Assembly: GCA_033239005.1 (NCBI GenBank)
Contig: BSQZ01000018.1
Span: 5,157,536 to 5,221,535 of the forward strand
DNA length: 64,000 nt
Direction of reading: 5' to 3'
Source: Lamellibrachia satsuma
Lineage: Eukaryota; Annelida; Polychaeta; Sabellida; Siboglinidae
The notes beneath the pieces are model-generated. The model ran no database searches. It was not told where the DNA came from and was given only the letters and a program-made list of their open reading frames with translations. Made by a program: the position numbers and the translations under genes. Shown piece after piece: positions 1 to 10,955 of the stretch (position 1 is its first letter; every line of letters begins with the position of its first letter).

Positions 1-425
1 TTTTATGATACGGCCTCCATGCTTGAATACAATATTCCAAATGTGGTCTAACTATTGATTTGTACAGGGGTACAATTAGCTGTTTCTCCTTATACATGAT
101 AGTTCTCCTAATTAGCCCTAGAATTTCATTTTCTTTCGAAGCAGCAATCCCACATTGCTCTGAAACTTTCACGTCAGCACTAAATGTTACTCCTAAGTCC
201 TTTTCTTGTGTGGTTCTACCTAGTACAGCATCCCCCATTTTATATTCTTCGTCCATGTTTCCATGTCCTATGTGTATACATTTACACTACCCAAAATTGA
301 ATAACATTTGCCATTTTTCTGACCATTTAACTAATTTATCTAGATCATCCTGTAAACTTTGTTTATCTGTATCATTAGTAATCTTTCTGAATACCTTTGT
401 GTCATCTGCAAATTTCGTGATTTTT
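1..425 (-). mobile_element. CR1-clade LINE fragment, RT region, cut by the window edge
   Basis: The reverse strand matches the reverse transcriptase to C-terminal region of the other CR1 copies here (32.1, 48.1 and 58.0 kb): the stretch after the FADD motif and the 'IRRNITYKG' region are recognisable but contain stops and changes. The match fades near 425 on the right; on the left it leaves the window. It is a decayed copy with no open frame of its own. The plus-strand open frame at 60-500 is the antisense shadow. Confidence 0.8.
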
Positions 426-648
426 CTTTACTGCTCTATAACAAACCGATATTTCTTAAACCATATAATGTTATCGGAATATATGGAAATTAGCTGCTAA
501 TATATGAATTTCCAGTGATATTTGCAGATTCTCAGCGAGACCAAACAGATACCCCACCTAGCGGGTTACGCAGAAACAGGTGTAATTCTGCACTGACAGG
601 TCTACAGGATCTTCGCGTGACATCGTATATCTACTATAAGGGACCACT

Positions 649-2175
649 CCTCCAAAATTACTAATGGAAACAGTAGAACAAATCAGTATACCACTTGCAA
701 GAGTATTCAACTTGTCATTAAAAGAGGGAGTTGTTCCGTTTGAATGGAAAGAAGCAAACATCATACCACTATTTAAAAAGGGTTCGAGAAATAAGTCAGA
801 GAATTACAGACCAGTGAGTTTAACGTCAGTGATTTGTAAATTATTAGAAAGGTTAATTGAATACCATATGGTGGACTTCCTCGTGAAGCATAAATTATTA
901 AATTCATCTCAACATGGATTCCTTAAAGCGAGGTCATGCTTAACAAATATGTTACGTTTTTTGGAAGAAATCACTAAGTGGATAGACGTGGGATCGCCAG
1001 TAGATATTATCTACTTAGATTTTCAGAAAGCTTTTGACAAAGTGCCACATCAAAGATTACTACTTAAATTAAAATCCCATGGTATAGGAGATAGAATGAC
1101 TGACTGGATAGAACAGTGGCTGACTGACAGAAGACAACGAGTTGTAGTAGATGGAGAAGTTTCAAATTGGAAATCTGTTTCGAGTGGGGTACCTCAAGGA
1201 TCAGTATTAGGACCTATATTATTCTTAATTTATATCAATGACTTAGACGACAGTATAACAAGTAACGTACTGAAATTTGCGGATGACACAAAACTGTTTA
1301 GAAAGGTTAATACTGATGGTGATAAACAACATTTACAAAACGATCTAGACAGATTAGTGAAATGGTCTGAGAAATGGCAGATGCTGTTAAATTTTAGGAA
1401 ATGTAAATGCCTACATACAGGACATGGGAACTTGAATGTAAACTATAAAATGGGAGATACTGTTCTGGGTACTACTGTAAAATAAAAGGACTTAGGAGTT
1501 ACAATAAGCGCTGATATGAAAGTTTCAGAGCAGTGTGGTATTGCAGCTTCAAAGGGTAATCAAATTCTTGGATTGATTAGAAGAAACATAACATACAAGG
1601 GAAAAAGTTAATTATACCTCTTTATAAAGCAATAGTTAGACCTCATTTAGAATACTGTATACAAGCATGGGGCAATATCGTAAGAAGGATATAGATACGC
1701 TTGAACGCATACAAAGGAGAGCAACTAAAATTATTCCAGAACTGAGAGACCTTAGTTATGAAGAACGCCTGAAAGAATGTGGTTTAACAACTCTATAGAC
1801 AATGAGAGTTAAGAGGAGATCAGATTGAAGTTTTTAAGGTATTGAATGGGTATGAAAATATTGATAGAAATGTGTTTTTCTCACTCAAGAAGGATAGCAG
1901 AACTAGAGGACATGAGGTAAAATTAGTAAAGGATCAATGTAGATTGGACATCAGGAAGCACTCGTTCTCACAGATGACAATAAATGAATGGAACAAATTG
2001 TCTACAGATTGTGTAACTGCTAGCAACGTGAATATGTTTAAAACAAGGTTGACACATATCTCAGGAGGGCGGGTTATAAGTAGATGAACATTGTTGGACT
2101 CTCGATAAGCCAATGGCTTCCTTGTCCACTTGCCATCTGGGCCTTTGGCTTGGATGGCAAATTTTGTTAAATCTT
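649..2175 (+). mobile_element. 5'-truncated CR1-clade LINE with RT remnant
   Basis: Begins inside the reverse transcriptase at 'PPKLLMETVEQ' and runs to the family 3' end. Visible RT motifs are the 'NYRPVSLTS' block, 'DFQKAFDKVPH', 'GVPQGSVLGP' and the catalytic 'FADDTKLF'. The C-terminal 'RRATK..PELRDLSYEERLKECGL' block is typical of CR1, known from the chicken CR1 ORF2. It is dead: an in-frame stop at 1483-1485, a five-A run near 1605 that shifts frame where intact copies have six A, and a further stop near 1797. The 3' end has the GCCATCTGGGCC...GGCTTGGATGGC signature followed by about two copies of a roughly 10-bp TTAAATCTTG-like repeat. Endonuclease and ORF1 are missing. Confidence 0.9.
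664..1485 (+). pseudogene. CR1 reverse transcriptase fragment (ORF2 part)
   Basis: This is the longest uninterrupted coding part of the LINE at 649-2175, 273 codons. It covers RT palm and fingers, with aspartates of the first catalytic motif in 'YLDFQKAFD' and of the second in 'FADD'. It ends at a TAA where sister copies at 48.8 and 58.7 kb read a Lys codon ('VKEKDLGVT'), so the stop is a point mutation. Further remnants continue downstream in other frames to about 2087. Presumably not expressed as a functional enzyme. Confidence 0.85.
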
Positions 2176-2245
2176 GTTAAAATCTAAATCACTGATCTAA
2201 GGGATACAAGTGATTCTCGTTTCGAGGCGATAGTTGACGAGATAA

Positions 2246-2475
2246 TGCACTTCCGGCCCCCAAGTTGTGCACACCATAACACGTTAAATGTAGCTATGTC
2301 ATTATAGAATAAACCATTGGTATTAGTATTATCACATTTTAATGCTAGTTGTTTTAATAAATAACATATATAAAATATTATGTGTTGATGTTTATTTTCT
2401 CTGTTTTACTTTCAAATGGGTTTACGTGTGAAATGCGATAGTGGACAGCGTGTCATTGGGGGCCGGAAGTGAGCA
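2246..2475. repeat. Short inverted repeat pair, MITE candidate
   Basis: TGCACTTCCGGCCCCCAA at 2246-2263 recurs inverted as TTGGGGGCCGGAAGTGAGCA at 2456-2475, giving 15 perfectly matching bases plus imperfect flanks, about 190 bp apart. The interior is AT-rich without an open frame. This looks like the ends of a small non-autonomous element, or a sub-structure of the larger fold-back element that starts just to the right. No target duplication was convincing. Confidence 0.4.
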
Positions 2476-2524
2476 TTTATGGGTAATTATGGAAAAAATT
2501 GCATAAAACCAACATGGCTAGACT

Positions 2525-4285
2525 AGCTTTATGGACTTTTGGGCGTTTAGACACATTGTTAGGCATAAATATTTTAAGATTTCTCGACTGATTCCACACG
2601 TCTAAATGAGCAGCTTTAGCGATAATCCGTAGTATGTTTTTAATACCTGAAACGAGATCCGATATTTAAATAATTTTTTCAGGTGACTTTTATTTGGGAA
2701 ATTACATTTCTGACTCTTCAGGGTTGTCTGCCACAGTTGTTCCTTCCGATCAACAAACATTGTGATTGGAAAAAGTATTGTCTATTTATAAGTTCTTATG
2801 ATTGTAGACACCTTAAGTGTGTTACTGTGTCATTATTTATAGTAATATTAAAATTTATACTGAAACATTTGTATTACATGAATTACGAAGCTTCTGCTGT
2901 GACTGAATCTGGTGGGTTATAGTTACAAATGGAGATCATCATTATTAGAGTCCACAGTATCAAAAACAGTGAATAGAAAATAATTAAATATATAGTTTCA
3001 ATGCTGTATACTGTAAATTATGTAAAATGTTCTGCAAAATGTAGTAATGTCAATCCCAATTGACCAGTACACAATAAATAACTATACCTTCTGCACTGTT
3101 AAATGTCCAATCACTTACAAGGTCTGCGTGCGTGTGTTTATGTGTGCGCGCGTGGCACACACCACGCACTCAATATATCAAGACTGCCCATTCATAAAAC
3201 ACATATATACAATTTATTACAAAGCTATTGATTCATTTAAGTAACATGTTAACTCACATAATACTGTGTAAAGAAGGAACTGAAGATTGTAATTTTCGAT
3301 GCATTCTCATTTGTCTCTATAATATCTGCACAGATGACATAGCACAATAGTATATCTCGCAGCACAAATTGTGTCAGTGTTTCTGTAAATTCAGTATGAA
3401 TAATGACTTATTGGATATTCCTGATTCGCTTCCATGGTTGAAATTAAATTTGTTTTAAGGACTACCATGCAGGCTGGAAAGTTTTAATTTCAAGACCAGA
3501 TTTTGCTTAATATGCTGAAGTTCTGTCTTGGCTGCAGGGATTTGGACTTCTCTGAGCAGTTTGATGTTAGTAGAGCGACCATCTCAAATATGTTTAACAT
3601 TTTTACAGTGTATGAACAATGTATGAACTATAAGAAAGAATTGTGTCTTGTGGGTTTTTACAGTAAAAATTCAGGTCCAATTAACTTCATTGCCAAAATC
3701 GAGGAAGAGGAACACATGTGTATAAAGATTACAGTGTGGAAGATACATATATTACAGTGTATTGTGTACTAGTCAGTTGGGAATGACATTATTACCTTTT
3801 GTAGAACATCGTACATAATTCACAGTAAACAGCATTGAAACTATATATTTAATTATTTTCTATTCACTGTCTTTGATGCTGTAATATATTGTGGACTCTA
3901 ATAACAAGGGTGGTCTCCATCTGTAGCCAGATGCAGTCACAGCAGAAGCTTTGTAATTCATGCAGCACAAATGTTTCTGTATCAATGTTCAGATTATTGT
4001 AAATAATGACAAGTAAAATATTTAAAGTTCCTACAGTCATAAGAACTTATAAATAGACAATACTTATTGTAATCACAATGTTTGTTGATCAGAAAGAACA
4101 ACTGTGTCAGACAACCTTAGGGTCAGAAATGTATTTTCTCAATTAATTATTTAAATGTGGGATCTCGCTTCAGATATTACAAACATACTACGGATTACTG
4201 CTAAAACTACTCATTTAGACGTGTGGAATCAGTTGAAAAATCTTTAAATCTTTAAGCCCACAAAGCTCATGCCCCAAACGGACTG
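2525..4285. mobile_element. Long fold-back DNA transposon with transposase HTH remnant
   Basis: Left arm about 2555-3036 is repeated in inverted orientation at about 3801-4255. Shared stretches include TTCCACACGTCTAAATGAG, ATCAACAAACATTGTGATT and GAATAGAAAATAATTAAATA, with scattered mismatches. The arms are about 460-480 bp and the loop about 760 bp. The loop carries a short coding remnant at 3503-3620. The structure suggests a DNA transposon with very long terminal inverted repeats whose transposase has mostly been lost. The superfamily is not certain; the HTH type points to the ISL2EU/Harbinger-like DDE group. Confidence 0.6.
3503..3622 (+). pseudogene. Helix-turn-helix remnant of a DDE transposase
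   Basis: The frame reads DLDFSEQFDVSRATISNMFN, which fits the HTH_Tnp_4-type helix-turn-helix found just ahead of the DDE domain in ISL2EU/Harbinger-like transposases ('F.VS.sTvS.iF' pattern). No DDE catalytic residues follow; the frame ends at 3772 with unrelated sequence. It sits centrally between the two long inverted arms, so it is probably the last trace of that element's own transposase. The assignment rests on motif resemblance only. Confidence 0.45.
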
Positions 4286-4339
4286 TTTTGAGTAAAGTAA
4301 GCACATACGTTTGTGTGGCTGTTTGGCCCTACCTCTCGG

Positions 4340-4848
4340 TCCATGTGTTAGTAGTTATTGGTTGACTAATGTCTAGATATGTAACACATTTATACATTGT
4401 GTGTTGTGTTACCATAATTTTCATTATGAATTGTTCACGAATGTTGGGTGGTTAGCCCACTTTTTTTTCATTTATCATGTTTGGCTGGGGGATCGAGTAC
4501 CCCAGCCTTTCTGTTTGTACATGTATGTGTATGGTTAATTCACGGCGGAGTGACCCCCACCGATACCATGTGAATTGTATATAAGTCAGTAGTGGTACAG
4601 ATAGTACTGGTAGTGGGTAGCTGATAGGCATGATTTACTAATTATGTGTAAACACCTTTTTGGGGCCGGCATGCTTGCTGAGATTATTGAATGTATCTTA
4701 TTTTGATGGTGTATGCTTGCCTAATTTCCTGCTCCTTAATTAATAAATCTAAATGTCATTCTTTGGCCTATTTCAATCTACGCTGGACTTGTGTTGTTAT
4801 TTTGCATAAAGATTTTGCTATGTCGGCAGTGCGATAATACATGGTATC
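4340..4848 (+). mobile_element. Possible LTR (solo or 5' LTR) of a retrotransposon
   Basis: The stretch has LTR-like layout: TGT near the left edge, a TATA-like GTATATAAG near 4577, an AATAAA near 4741, and at 4850-4857 a TGGTATCC just right of a terminal ...ACA, which resembles the TGGTATC start of a primer-binding site. No gag or pol coding follows in the window and no second LTR was found. The call is weak and rests on these short signals alone. Confidence 0.25.
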
Positions 4849-4859
4849 CAGTTGTAAAT

Positions 4860-6030
4860 AACTCAAATTACCGTGAATATTTTGACATACAAAGCTTCTC
4901 ACACACATTTAACATCTTTTTATCGGTCTGAAACCAGAAAAAAATTACACCGTTGGTGTCAGTTCTGTGAATACACCCAAAAACTAAATATTCTTTACAC
5001 AGGCACTGAACCAGCTGAGGTCGCCAGTTGACTCCAGAGCTAAAACTAGGTCACGAGACTTACGTTCCCTATAGCAGCCGTCCAGTATCGGAATGGCAAT
5101 AGGTATTGACCAGCCATGCTTCGATACCTGTCTGCCGGTAACGCTATTGTTGATGTATGTGACTATACTGTGACAACATTTCTATTTAGCGAGGAGAACG
5201 GCAGAGGCGGAGAGCTGATATAATCCATCCAGTGGACTGCATTACGGCATCTGACAGAGATCAGCAGCAGCATGAAGAAACTTGGCAGTTGCTGGCAAGG
5301 AACCCAAAGTTCAGAAATGTCTCCGTACATACATTGTAAAAATTTTAGTATAATATATTAACATTTCTACAGAATAATAATTATACTAACATTTCTACAG
5401 TGTATGGTGTGTGATAGCAACTGCTTTGATCTAAAATAGACTGGAACACATGTCACTCCCCTTCCACTGATATTGGAAAATAACTAAAGCGAGGTTGTAG
5501 TTTGTAGTTAGGATAAAACATTTGTTTATCTACGTACTCTCCAAGCGCCACGCTATCTAGTTAAATAAGACGAAAAACAGCTACTAATTATAAAACCATA
5601 CTTGCTTATTCTCTCATCACGCATGACAATTGCTAGAATTTATCATGTCAGTTAAGTTTTAGTTAAACAGCATACAAAATCAGAGATACGTCATATATGC
5701 ATTTACCCACAACATAACTACATACGGCATATTTTTTATTACTACGTTGTGCAAAAACACGAATGTCCTTATATTTTAGCAAACACTGAACGTAACGAAA
5801 CTGTGTGTGTAGCGTGGCCACACAATCGATGAATGGGCCATTGTCCGGTTTCGACCAGTCGGTGTCATACACATGTGACTGGTCAATGTGATTGGTCACT
5901 GCTACTTTTCGGGTCTGCTCCATTGGTGAGTGTAAAGGTAACAATCGTTACACCAAACATAGGATAAAGCAGAGGTTTTGGACGTCGTAATGAGGCCCTG
6001 TATCATCTACCAGTCGTTGGCCGGGTGATA
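4860..6030. other. Gene-free stretch downstream of HDHD3
   Basis: I see no coding exon, RNA gene or clear repeat here. Short open frames such as the minus frame at 5663-5944 lack family motifs and splice context. It includes the 3' flank of the minus-strand HDHD3 gene, so its 3' UTR must lie here, but I could not choose one poly(A) signal. Confidence 0.5.
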
Positions 6031-6038
6031 AATCCCGT

Positions 6039-7591
6039 TCACCAAGTCAATGTCTCGGCGACGGCCGTAAAATCAGAATCCAGGATCTTGACCAGTTCGT
6101 CTAGTTCCCGCATAACGCAGCTCGGTCGGACCGCCACGTTAGCCGCCATTGCTCGGCGTGGCGCATCGCCTTTCCGGTCAAGCAGGAAGGCGTGCATGCC
6201 AACGTTACGCGCTGCCCAGTAGTCCTCGGTGACGTCATCGCCCACGTGACCAGCATCTCCCGGATCAATCTATCGACAGGTAACACATTTCAGATGACAC
6301 AGATCGAACCGTACCGTGGGCGAACGTATCGTATCAACTAAAACAACACATAGACTACACAATTAAAGCGAATGAACGTGTAAAATATCTGGCTTTGTTG
6401 CAAACAGACACGCAGCATATTGGAAATTCGGTGGGCGGGGGGGGGGGGTCATCGTCCTCATTGATCGGTGGGAGGGGAGCATTGGTGAGTCTTTTTCAGA
6501 AAAGTCGGTTGTTCGTTAGGGATGGAAGTCATATCCTTCTACATTTCGGTTGTCGCAAATCAGTTTGGTGCATCATTTACATTGTTTCCCTCTGTTTTCG
6601 TTTCCCTATGTTTTCTTGCTGTGAATGGGTGTCCACAAGATGAATATCAATGGTGGTTCTTCTTTATGGTGACAGCAATGACCTGCTAAGGTGGAGGCGT
6701 CTCGTTCGAAACTTGTTTGGGAGCTTGCCTATGTCGCGACCAAGTTCTTTGTCTGTCAGCCTATTGCTTCATGAGCATTGTAGTGTAACTCCCGTTCAGC
6801 TTCTTTCCTAGTTCTTTTGTGAGGGGCCAGTTATACGCTCCCTAAAACAAGACACTCTCGACGATGACCCCAAAGAATTACAATCTGGGGGACTTTTTTA
6901 TTAGAACTTCCATATGTTATTTAGTTTGTAGGAAATACAAGCAGGGTCGGTTTAACAAAAATGTTAATCACGTACAGGACGGGATACGCATTAATCTCCC
7001 ACTCGGAGTCACTCCGCCATTTTACGAAAACCTTCTAGAAGTTTGCGCACACCGCCAAACAACAACACTTTGGTCACCGATGGAAAAACAACAGATGGCA
7101 CTGCGCTCACCTTGGCGATGCCCAGCGCCGCGTGGAAGATGGCCGGGTCGGGCTTCTCGCTGCGGGCGCTGACGGTCGTCACGACGAAGTCGAAATAGTG
7201 CAGAAGACGGTGCGTGAGCAGGGTATCCTCGAGTCGGTCGTCGAAGTTGGACACAACGCCGAGCTTCAGACCACGGTCACGCAGCTCCTGTCACGGACAA
7301 CAAAGGAAATCCTTATGTATCACACGTAGCTTATGGCTACATCAACGCTGGCTATACACCACGTGTATTATTTTGCATGTCACATTATTAGTTAGCGAAC
7401 CATTTTGCCACCGAGAACGATACAATGTAATTTTTTCGTCAAATAAACTCCGTGTAAACCGATATGTACACACGAGTTGCAGTCTGACACATTCTTGTTT
7501 CTCTTTTAAAAGTATTAGGATATGAACTATTGGGTTAGTAAACGACATATATATTTCTACAGGGTATTGGCATGTGTGTGTGTGTGCGTGT

Positions 7592-7654
<63 letters not shown>

Positions 7655-7662
7655 GGGGGGGG

Positions 7663-7730
<68 letters not shown>

Positions 7731-8309
7731 TGTGTGTATATATAATATTAGAGCAACGTCCTGAGTGTGCTACTATATGCGGAGGAATCATGAAAGGTCG
7801 CCAAAGGCATATGCCAGATGCTGGAAGTTTTCCAAAAGAAGTGCCTCAAGAAGATACTGCGAATCTACTGGCCAAACAAAATCTCCAACACGGAACTCCA
7901 TGAAAGAACAGGTATGCAGCCTATCTCTCTCTCTCTCGAGGTTAAACGCCGCAGATGAAAATGGATCGGACACGTCTGCAGAATGTCGCTGACATCCATT
8001 CCAAGAGTGGCCATGCGCTGGACCCCTGGTGGCAAGAGATCGAGGGGGAGACCCAAGGAGACGTGGAGGAGATCAGTAGAGCGGGAGATGAAGGCTCTCG
8101 GGTGGAATTGGCGACGAAGCTTGCAACGGACAGGCAACATTGGCGTTCTTTGGTGTCGGCCTTATATGTGATCCCGCACGAAGAGGATTAAGTAAGTAAT
8201 ATATTATATATATATATATTATACATATATACATACATACATACATACATACATACATACATTCATACATACAAACATACATACATACATACATACATAC
8301 ATACATACA

Positions 8310-8340
<31 letters not shown>

Positions 8341-8850
8341 TATAACGAGTTTCTTCAACTACACCTATTGAGATTACTTACTCATATATATCTACCAACT
8401 CGATGAAAATTTTTACGAATGTATATATATACTTGCATCCATCCATCCATACATACATTTATACAGAAAATATAGTATTCGCCAAATAACCTTGAGGACA
8501 TCCACGGCGAACGGCACGATCTCCCAGTTCTTCCCCGCGCTGAACTCCTCGTGCAGCTTGTCGGCGATCATCTCGAGCGCGACAGGACTGCCGGCATATC
8601 CGGCCCGACAGAAGACACGGCTAACCAGGTCGGCCCACCACTGCTTCGTCGTGAGTCCGTCCTCGAGTCCGTAGATCGGGTGGTCCGACTTCTTCTCCGC
8701 CCAGACGCTCTTGTAGACGCGGTCGAGCTCGGCCGACCCGATGTTCACGTCAAACGTCTTCGCGACGTTCGCATACTCGCGCCCGGGAGATGTGCGCAGG
8801 CGCAGCAGGGTGTTTGTCACGTCGAACGTGAGCAGCCTGATGCGCGACAT
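6039..8850 (-). CDS. HDHD3: HDHD3-like HAD-superfamily hydrolase, complete, 3 exons
   Basis: Coding exons on the minus strand are 8850-8491 (120 codons), 7287-7111 (59) and 6269-6039 (76 plus TGA), all with phase-0 introns and GT-AG ends; 255 residues, against about 251 in human HDHD3. HAD motif I is 'FDVTNT' with the nucleophile Asp10, carrying Thr12 where many HAD phosphatases have a second Asp. Motif II is 'VVSNFD' (Ser133), motif III the Lys165 of 'EKPDPAIF', and motif IV '[10 protein letters not shown]' (Asp190, Asp191). The cap region holds '[13 protein letters not shown]', a family signature. The start ATG directly follows an AG acceptor-like CCCGCTAG, so a 5' UTR exon probably lies upstream. 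HAD enzymes use a Mg2+-assisted aspartyl-phosphate intermediate; the substrate of HDHD3 is not known. The exons are GC-rich, unlike their surroundings. Confidence 0.93.
7573..7735. repeat. Compound (GT)n / G-run / (GTGC)n microsatellite
   Basis: An interrupted (GT)n tract is followed by a run of about ten G at 7652-7662 and then about 17 copies of GTGC. It lies in the first HDHD3 intron. The Cys/Val and His/Thr/Arg open frames over it are repeat artefacts. Confidence 0.97.
7757..8192 (+). mobile_element. LINE reverse transcriptase C-terminal fragment
   Basis: Frames across this stretch give pieces of the C-terminal tail of non-LTR polymerases: '[19 protein letters not shown]', '[19 protein letters not shown]' and, after a frame change near 8130, '[14 protein letters not shown]' followed by 'HEED' and a stop. 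The order and wording match the tail common to many invertebrate endonuclease-reverse transcriptases. At least two frameshifts and the lack of catalytic motifs show a dead 3' remnant inside the HDHD3 intron. The clade (RTE-like or other) cannot be fixed from the tail; it is clearly different from the CR1 and L2 elements elsewhere here. Confidence 0.75.
8226..8339. repeat. (CATA)n microsatellite
   Basis: About 28 copies of CATA with two or three interruptions, directly after the LINE fragment's stop codon, plausibly grown from that element's 3' tail. Confidence 0.97.
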
Positions 8851-8904
8851 CTAGCGGGTGAGAGACAGGACACGATTTCATAAATGCCATCTAATAAAAA
8901 AACA

Positions 8905-9000
8905 CCTAGACGGCTAGTGGACAAGGAAGCCATTGTCTTATCAAGGGTCCAACGATGTGCAACCCGATCTTCTGTTATATTTGTCAATTTTACAAGTTTT
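8905..9000 (-). mobile_element. Degenerate CR1 3'-end fragment
   Basis: TAGTGGACAAGGAAGCCATT and the following 'TCTTATCAAGGGTCCAACGATGT' region (given in pieces) match the terminal 3' region of the CR1 family in reverse orientation. The rest is gone. Confidence 0.65.
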
Positions 9001-9655
9001 TAAATATATTTCCGTTGCTAGATAGAACAGGCGGGTGTTAGAACTGGATGCCTAGTGTTATCTCTATCGAAATTCGGGGCAGTTAACATCAATACTAAAA
9101 TTTAAAAGAAACATTAAAACGACCACGCATAACAGCACACAGCTAAATGATTATATACAATACAGATATTAATATTATAATTTTATTAACGTACATGGTA
9201 TTTAATTCCCCTTTATAAGCAATAATCGTATCCCCAGCAAATAAAATATAAATTAAACGTACCTTTATTACAAAATAATAATAATTATTAATGTCGCAAA
9301 TGTTCTTTTGGCACCCTAACGTCAATGTGATATCTGATGCAGCTTCTTGCTGTCATTTTTTAAATGGAACATTTACTCTAATTGTTCGGAATATTGGTAT
9401 AATAAAAAGTACGCGAATCGAAGCGAAAATGGTAAAAATGTGGTCCACTTGGTACCGTAGACGTGCCGAACTAAATGATTTCGCTCAATGTCACAACACA
9501 AAAAAAAAACAGAATTAAAAGCTACTTCGGAGTAAGCAGTGACCACGGACATGTTATGCAACTATAGTTATAACCGATTTCCCAAGAACTCCCCGCTGAT
9601 ACAGTAGAAGCAGTAGTTGGTGTATTTCTTTGTCTAAATTTCTGATTATTTTTGT
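9000..9655. other. AT-rich stretch without recognised features
   Basis: AT-rich sequence with short open frames only. It is the 5' flank of the minus-strand HDHD3 gene, so the promoter and any 5' UTR exon should lie in or just before this stretch; no convincing TATA box or CpG cluster was seen. Confidence 0.4.
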
Positions 9656-10015
9656 ACGTAACCTGTTGCGCCACTACATGGTAGCTTGGTAAACTAATGG
9701 GTGACTGAGCTTGGCCCTCTTTGCGAAATCTTATATATACCACTGCATGGTAGAACTCATAACACAGGCGGATTTGGGGGGTCCAGGGGTCATGACCCCC
9801 ATCAAAAATATGTAGTGCCCTCTCGCAGCTTTGGGGCCCCCTTGCACTTGCAGGTTATGGTACGTCCCCTGCACCAGACCGGACATCTAACACTAATTAA
9901 ACCTCAGTAATGAAACGCGTTCTGAACGCATTTCAGAGCTGTAAGTATAAATATTTTCCGGGAAGACCCCCATAGGGTAACTTGTGGCAGCGTGGCCCCC
10001 CAAGGAAAATTTTCA
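9656..10015. repeat. Dispersed repeat, hAT-like terminus
   Basis: 9656-9745 shares CCACTACATGGTAGC and following sequence with 38786-38872, so it is a dispersed repeat. CAGGCGGATTTGGGGGGTCC, starting at about 9766, has the CAGGNGGATNNNGGGGG form common at hAT-type transposon ends. Parts of 9800-9990 (CTCGCAGCTTTGGGGCC, AAACGCGTT) recur in altered form at 12000-12150, flanking the next element on both sides. This could be one older transposon split by the 10580-11945 insertion. No transposase is visible. Confidence 0.4.
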
Positions 10016-10579
10016 AACTGTACATCATTAAACTACATTAGCATGTCTTTAATGTGTTCACATTAGGGATAGATGTGTGTTTTAGCCATTGGAAAACTAT
10101 TTTCAGTAAATAAACAGCGTAACTGAGTTTTTGGTAATAGTAAGAGTACCCAATAGTAAGAGTACCCAAAAAAGTCGCCTTGCCCTCATCCCTGGGGTTA
10201 GCTATTAATAACTTAATTAAATAAAACTGGCATATACTTTACAAACTGATTAATAATATTATCAGTCACCAATTAAGTCAATGATTCACACCGCTATATA
10301 ATGAATTTCAGCCCTTAACTATTGGCAGAATATTAGATCCGTGCACATAATAGAACATAAAAGTTTAAAAACACACTGATTTAATTACGTCTGTCTCGTG
10401 TTGCTGAGCTTTCGGGTGTGTATCATATAGAAGTTAGCTTTATTTTGGTGCCAGATTTGGGGACGTTCAGAGTTTTATATTTTGCGTACATTGTAGGGAC
10501 CGTCTAACAACCGGGGCTGTTTTGCACCAGTTTACCCTACATACCCTATCATAAGGGGATTACCTTTCCATGCGCATAC

Positions 10580-10900
10580 TAGTGCCCTGCGCGGGCCTAT
10601 AATTTGATCCCAAGCCCGGCCCGCAATTAGCAGTTAGAGTCCAGGCCCGGCCTGCAATAATTTTTCAAGCCCGGCCCAGCCCAGGCCCACAAACTAGAAT
10701 TTAGACCCAGGCCCGGCCCAGGCCCGACCCAGACCGTGAATGTTTGGCCCAGGCCCGGCCCGCAAGTTTCAGGCCCAGGCCCGGCCCATACCCGCAAGCC
10801 CACGGCCCGCTAAGTTTAGAGAAGATAAACCTATAATCTTATAACAAAGACGAAAAACAAATAAACTATAAAACAGACTACTTGTTTTATTAAATAAAAA

Positions 10901-10955
<55 letters not shown>

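Noticed and set aside
60..500. Plus-strand 146-codon open frame
   Set aside because: It is the reverse complement of CR1 reverse transcriptase.
5663..5944. 93-codon minus-strand frame
   Set aside because: No motif, no splice context, composition like surrounding intergenic sequence.
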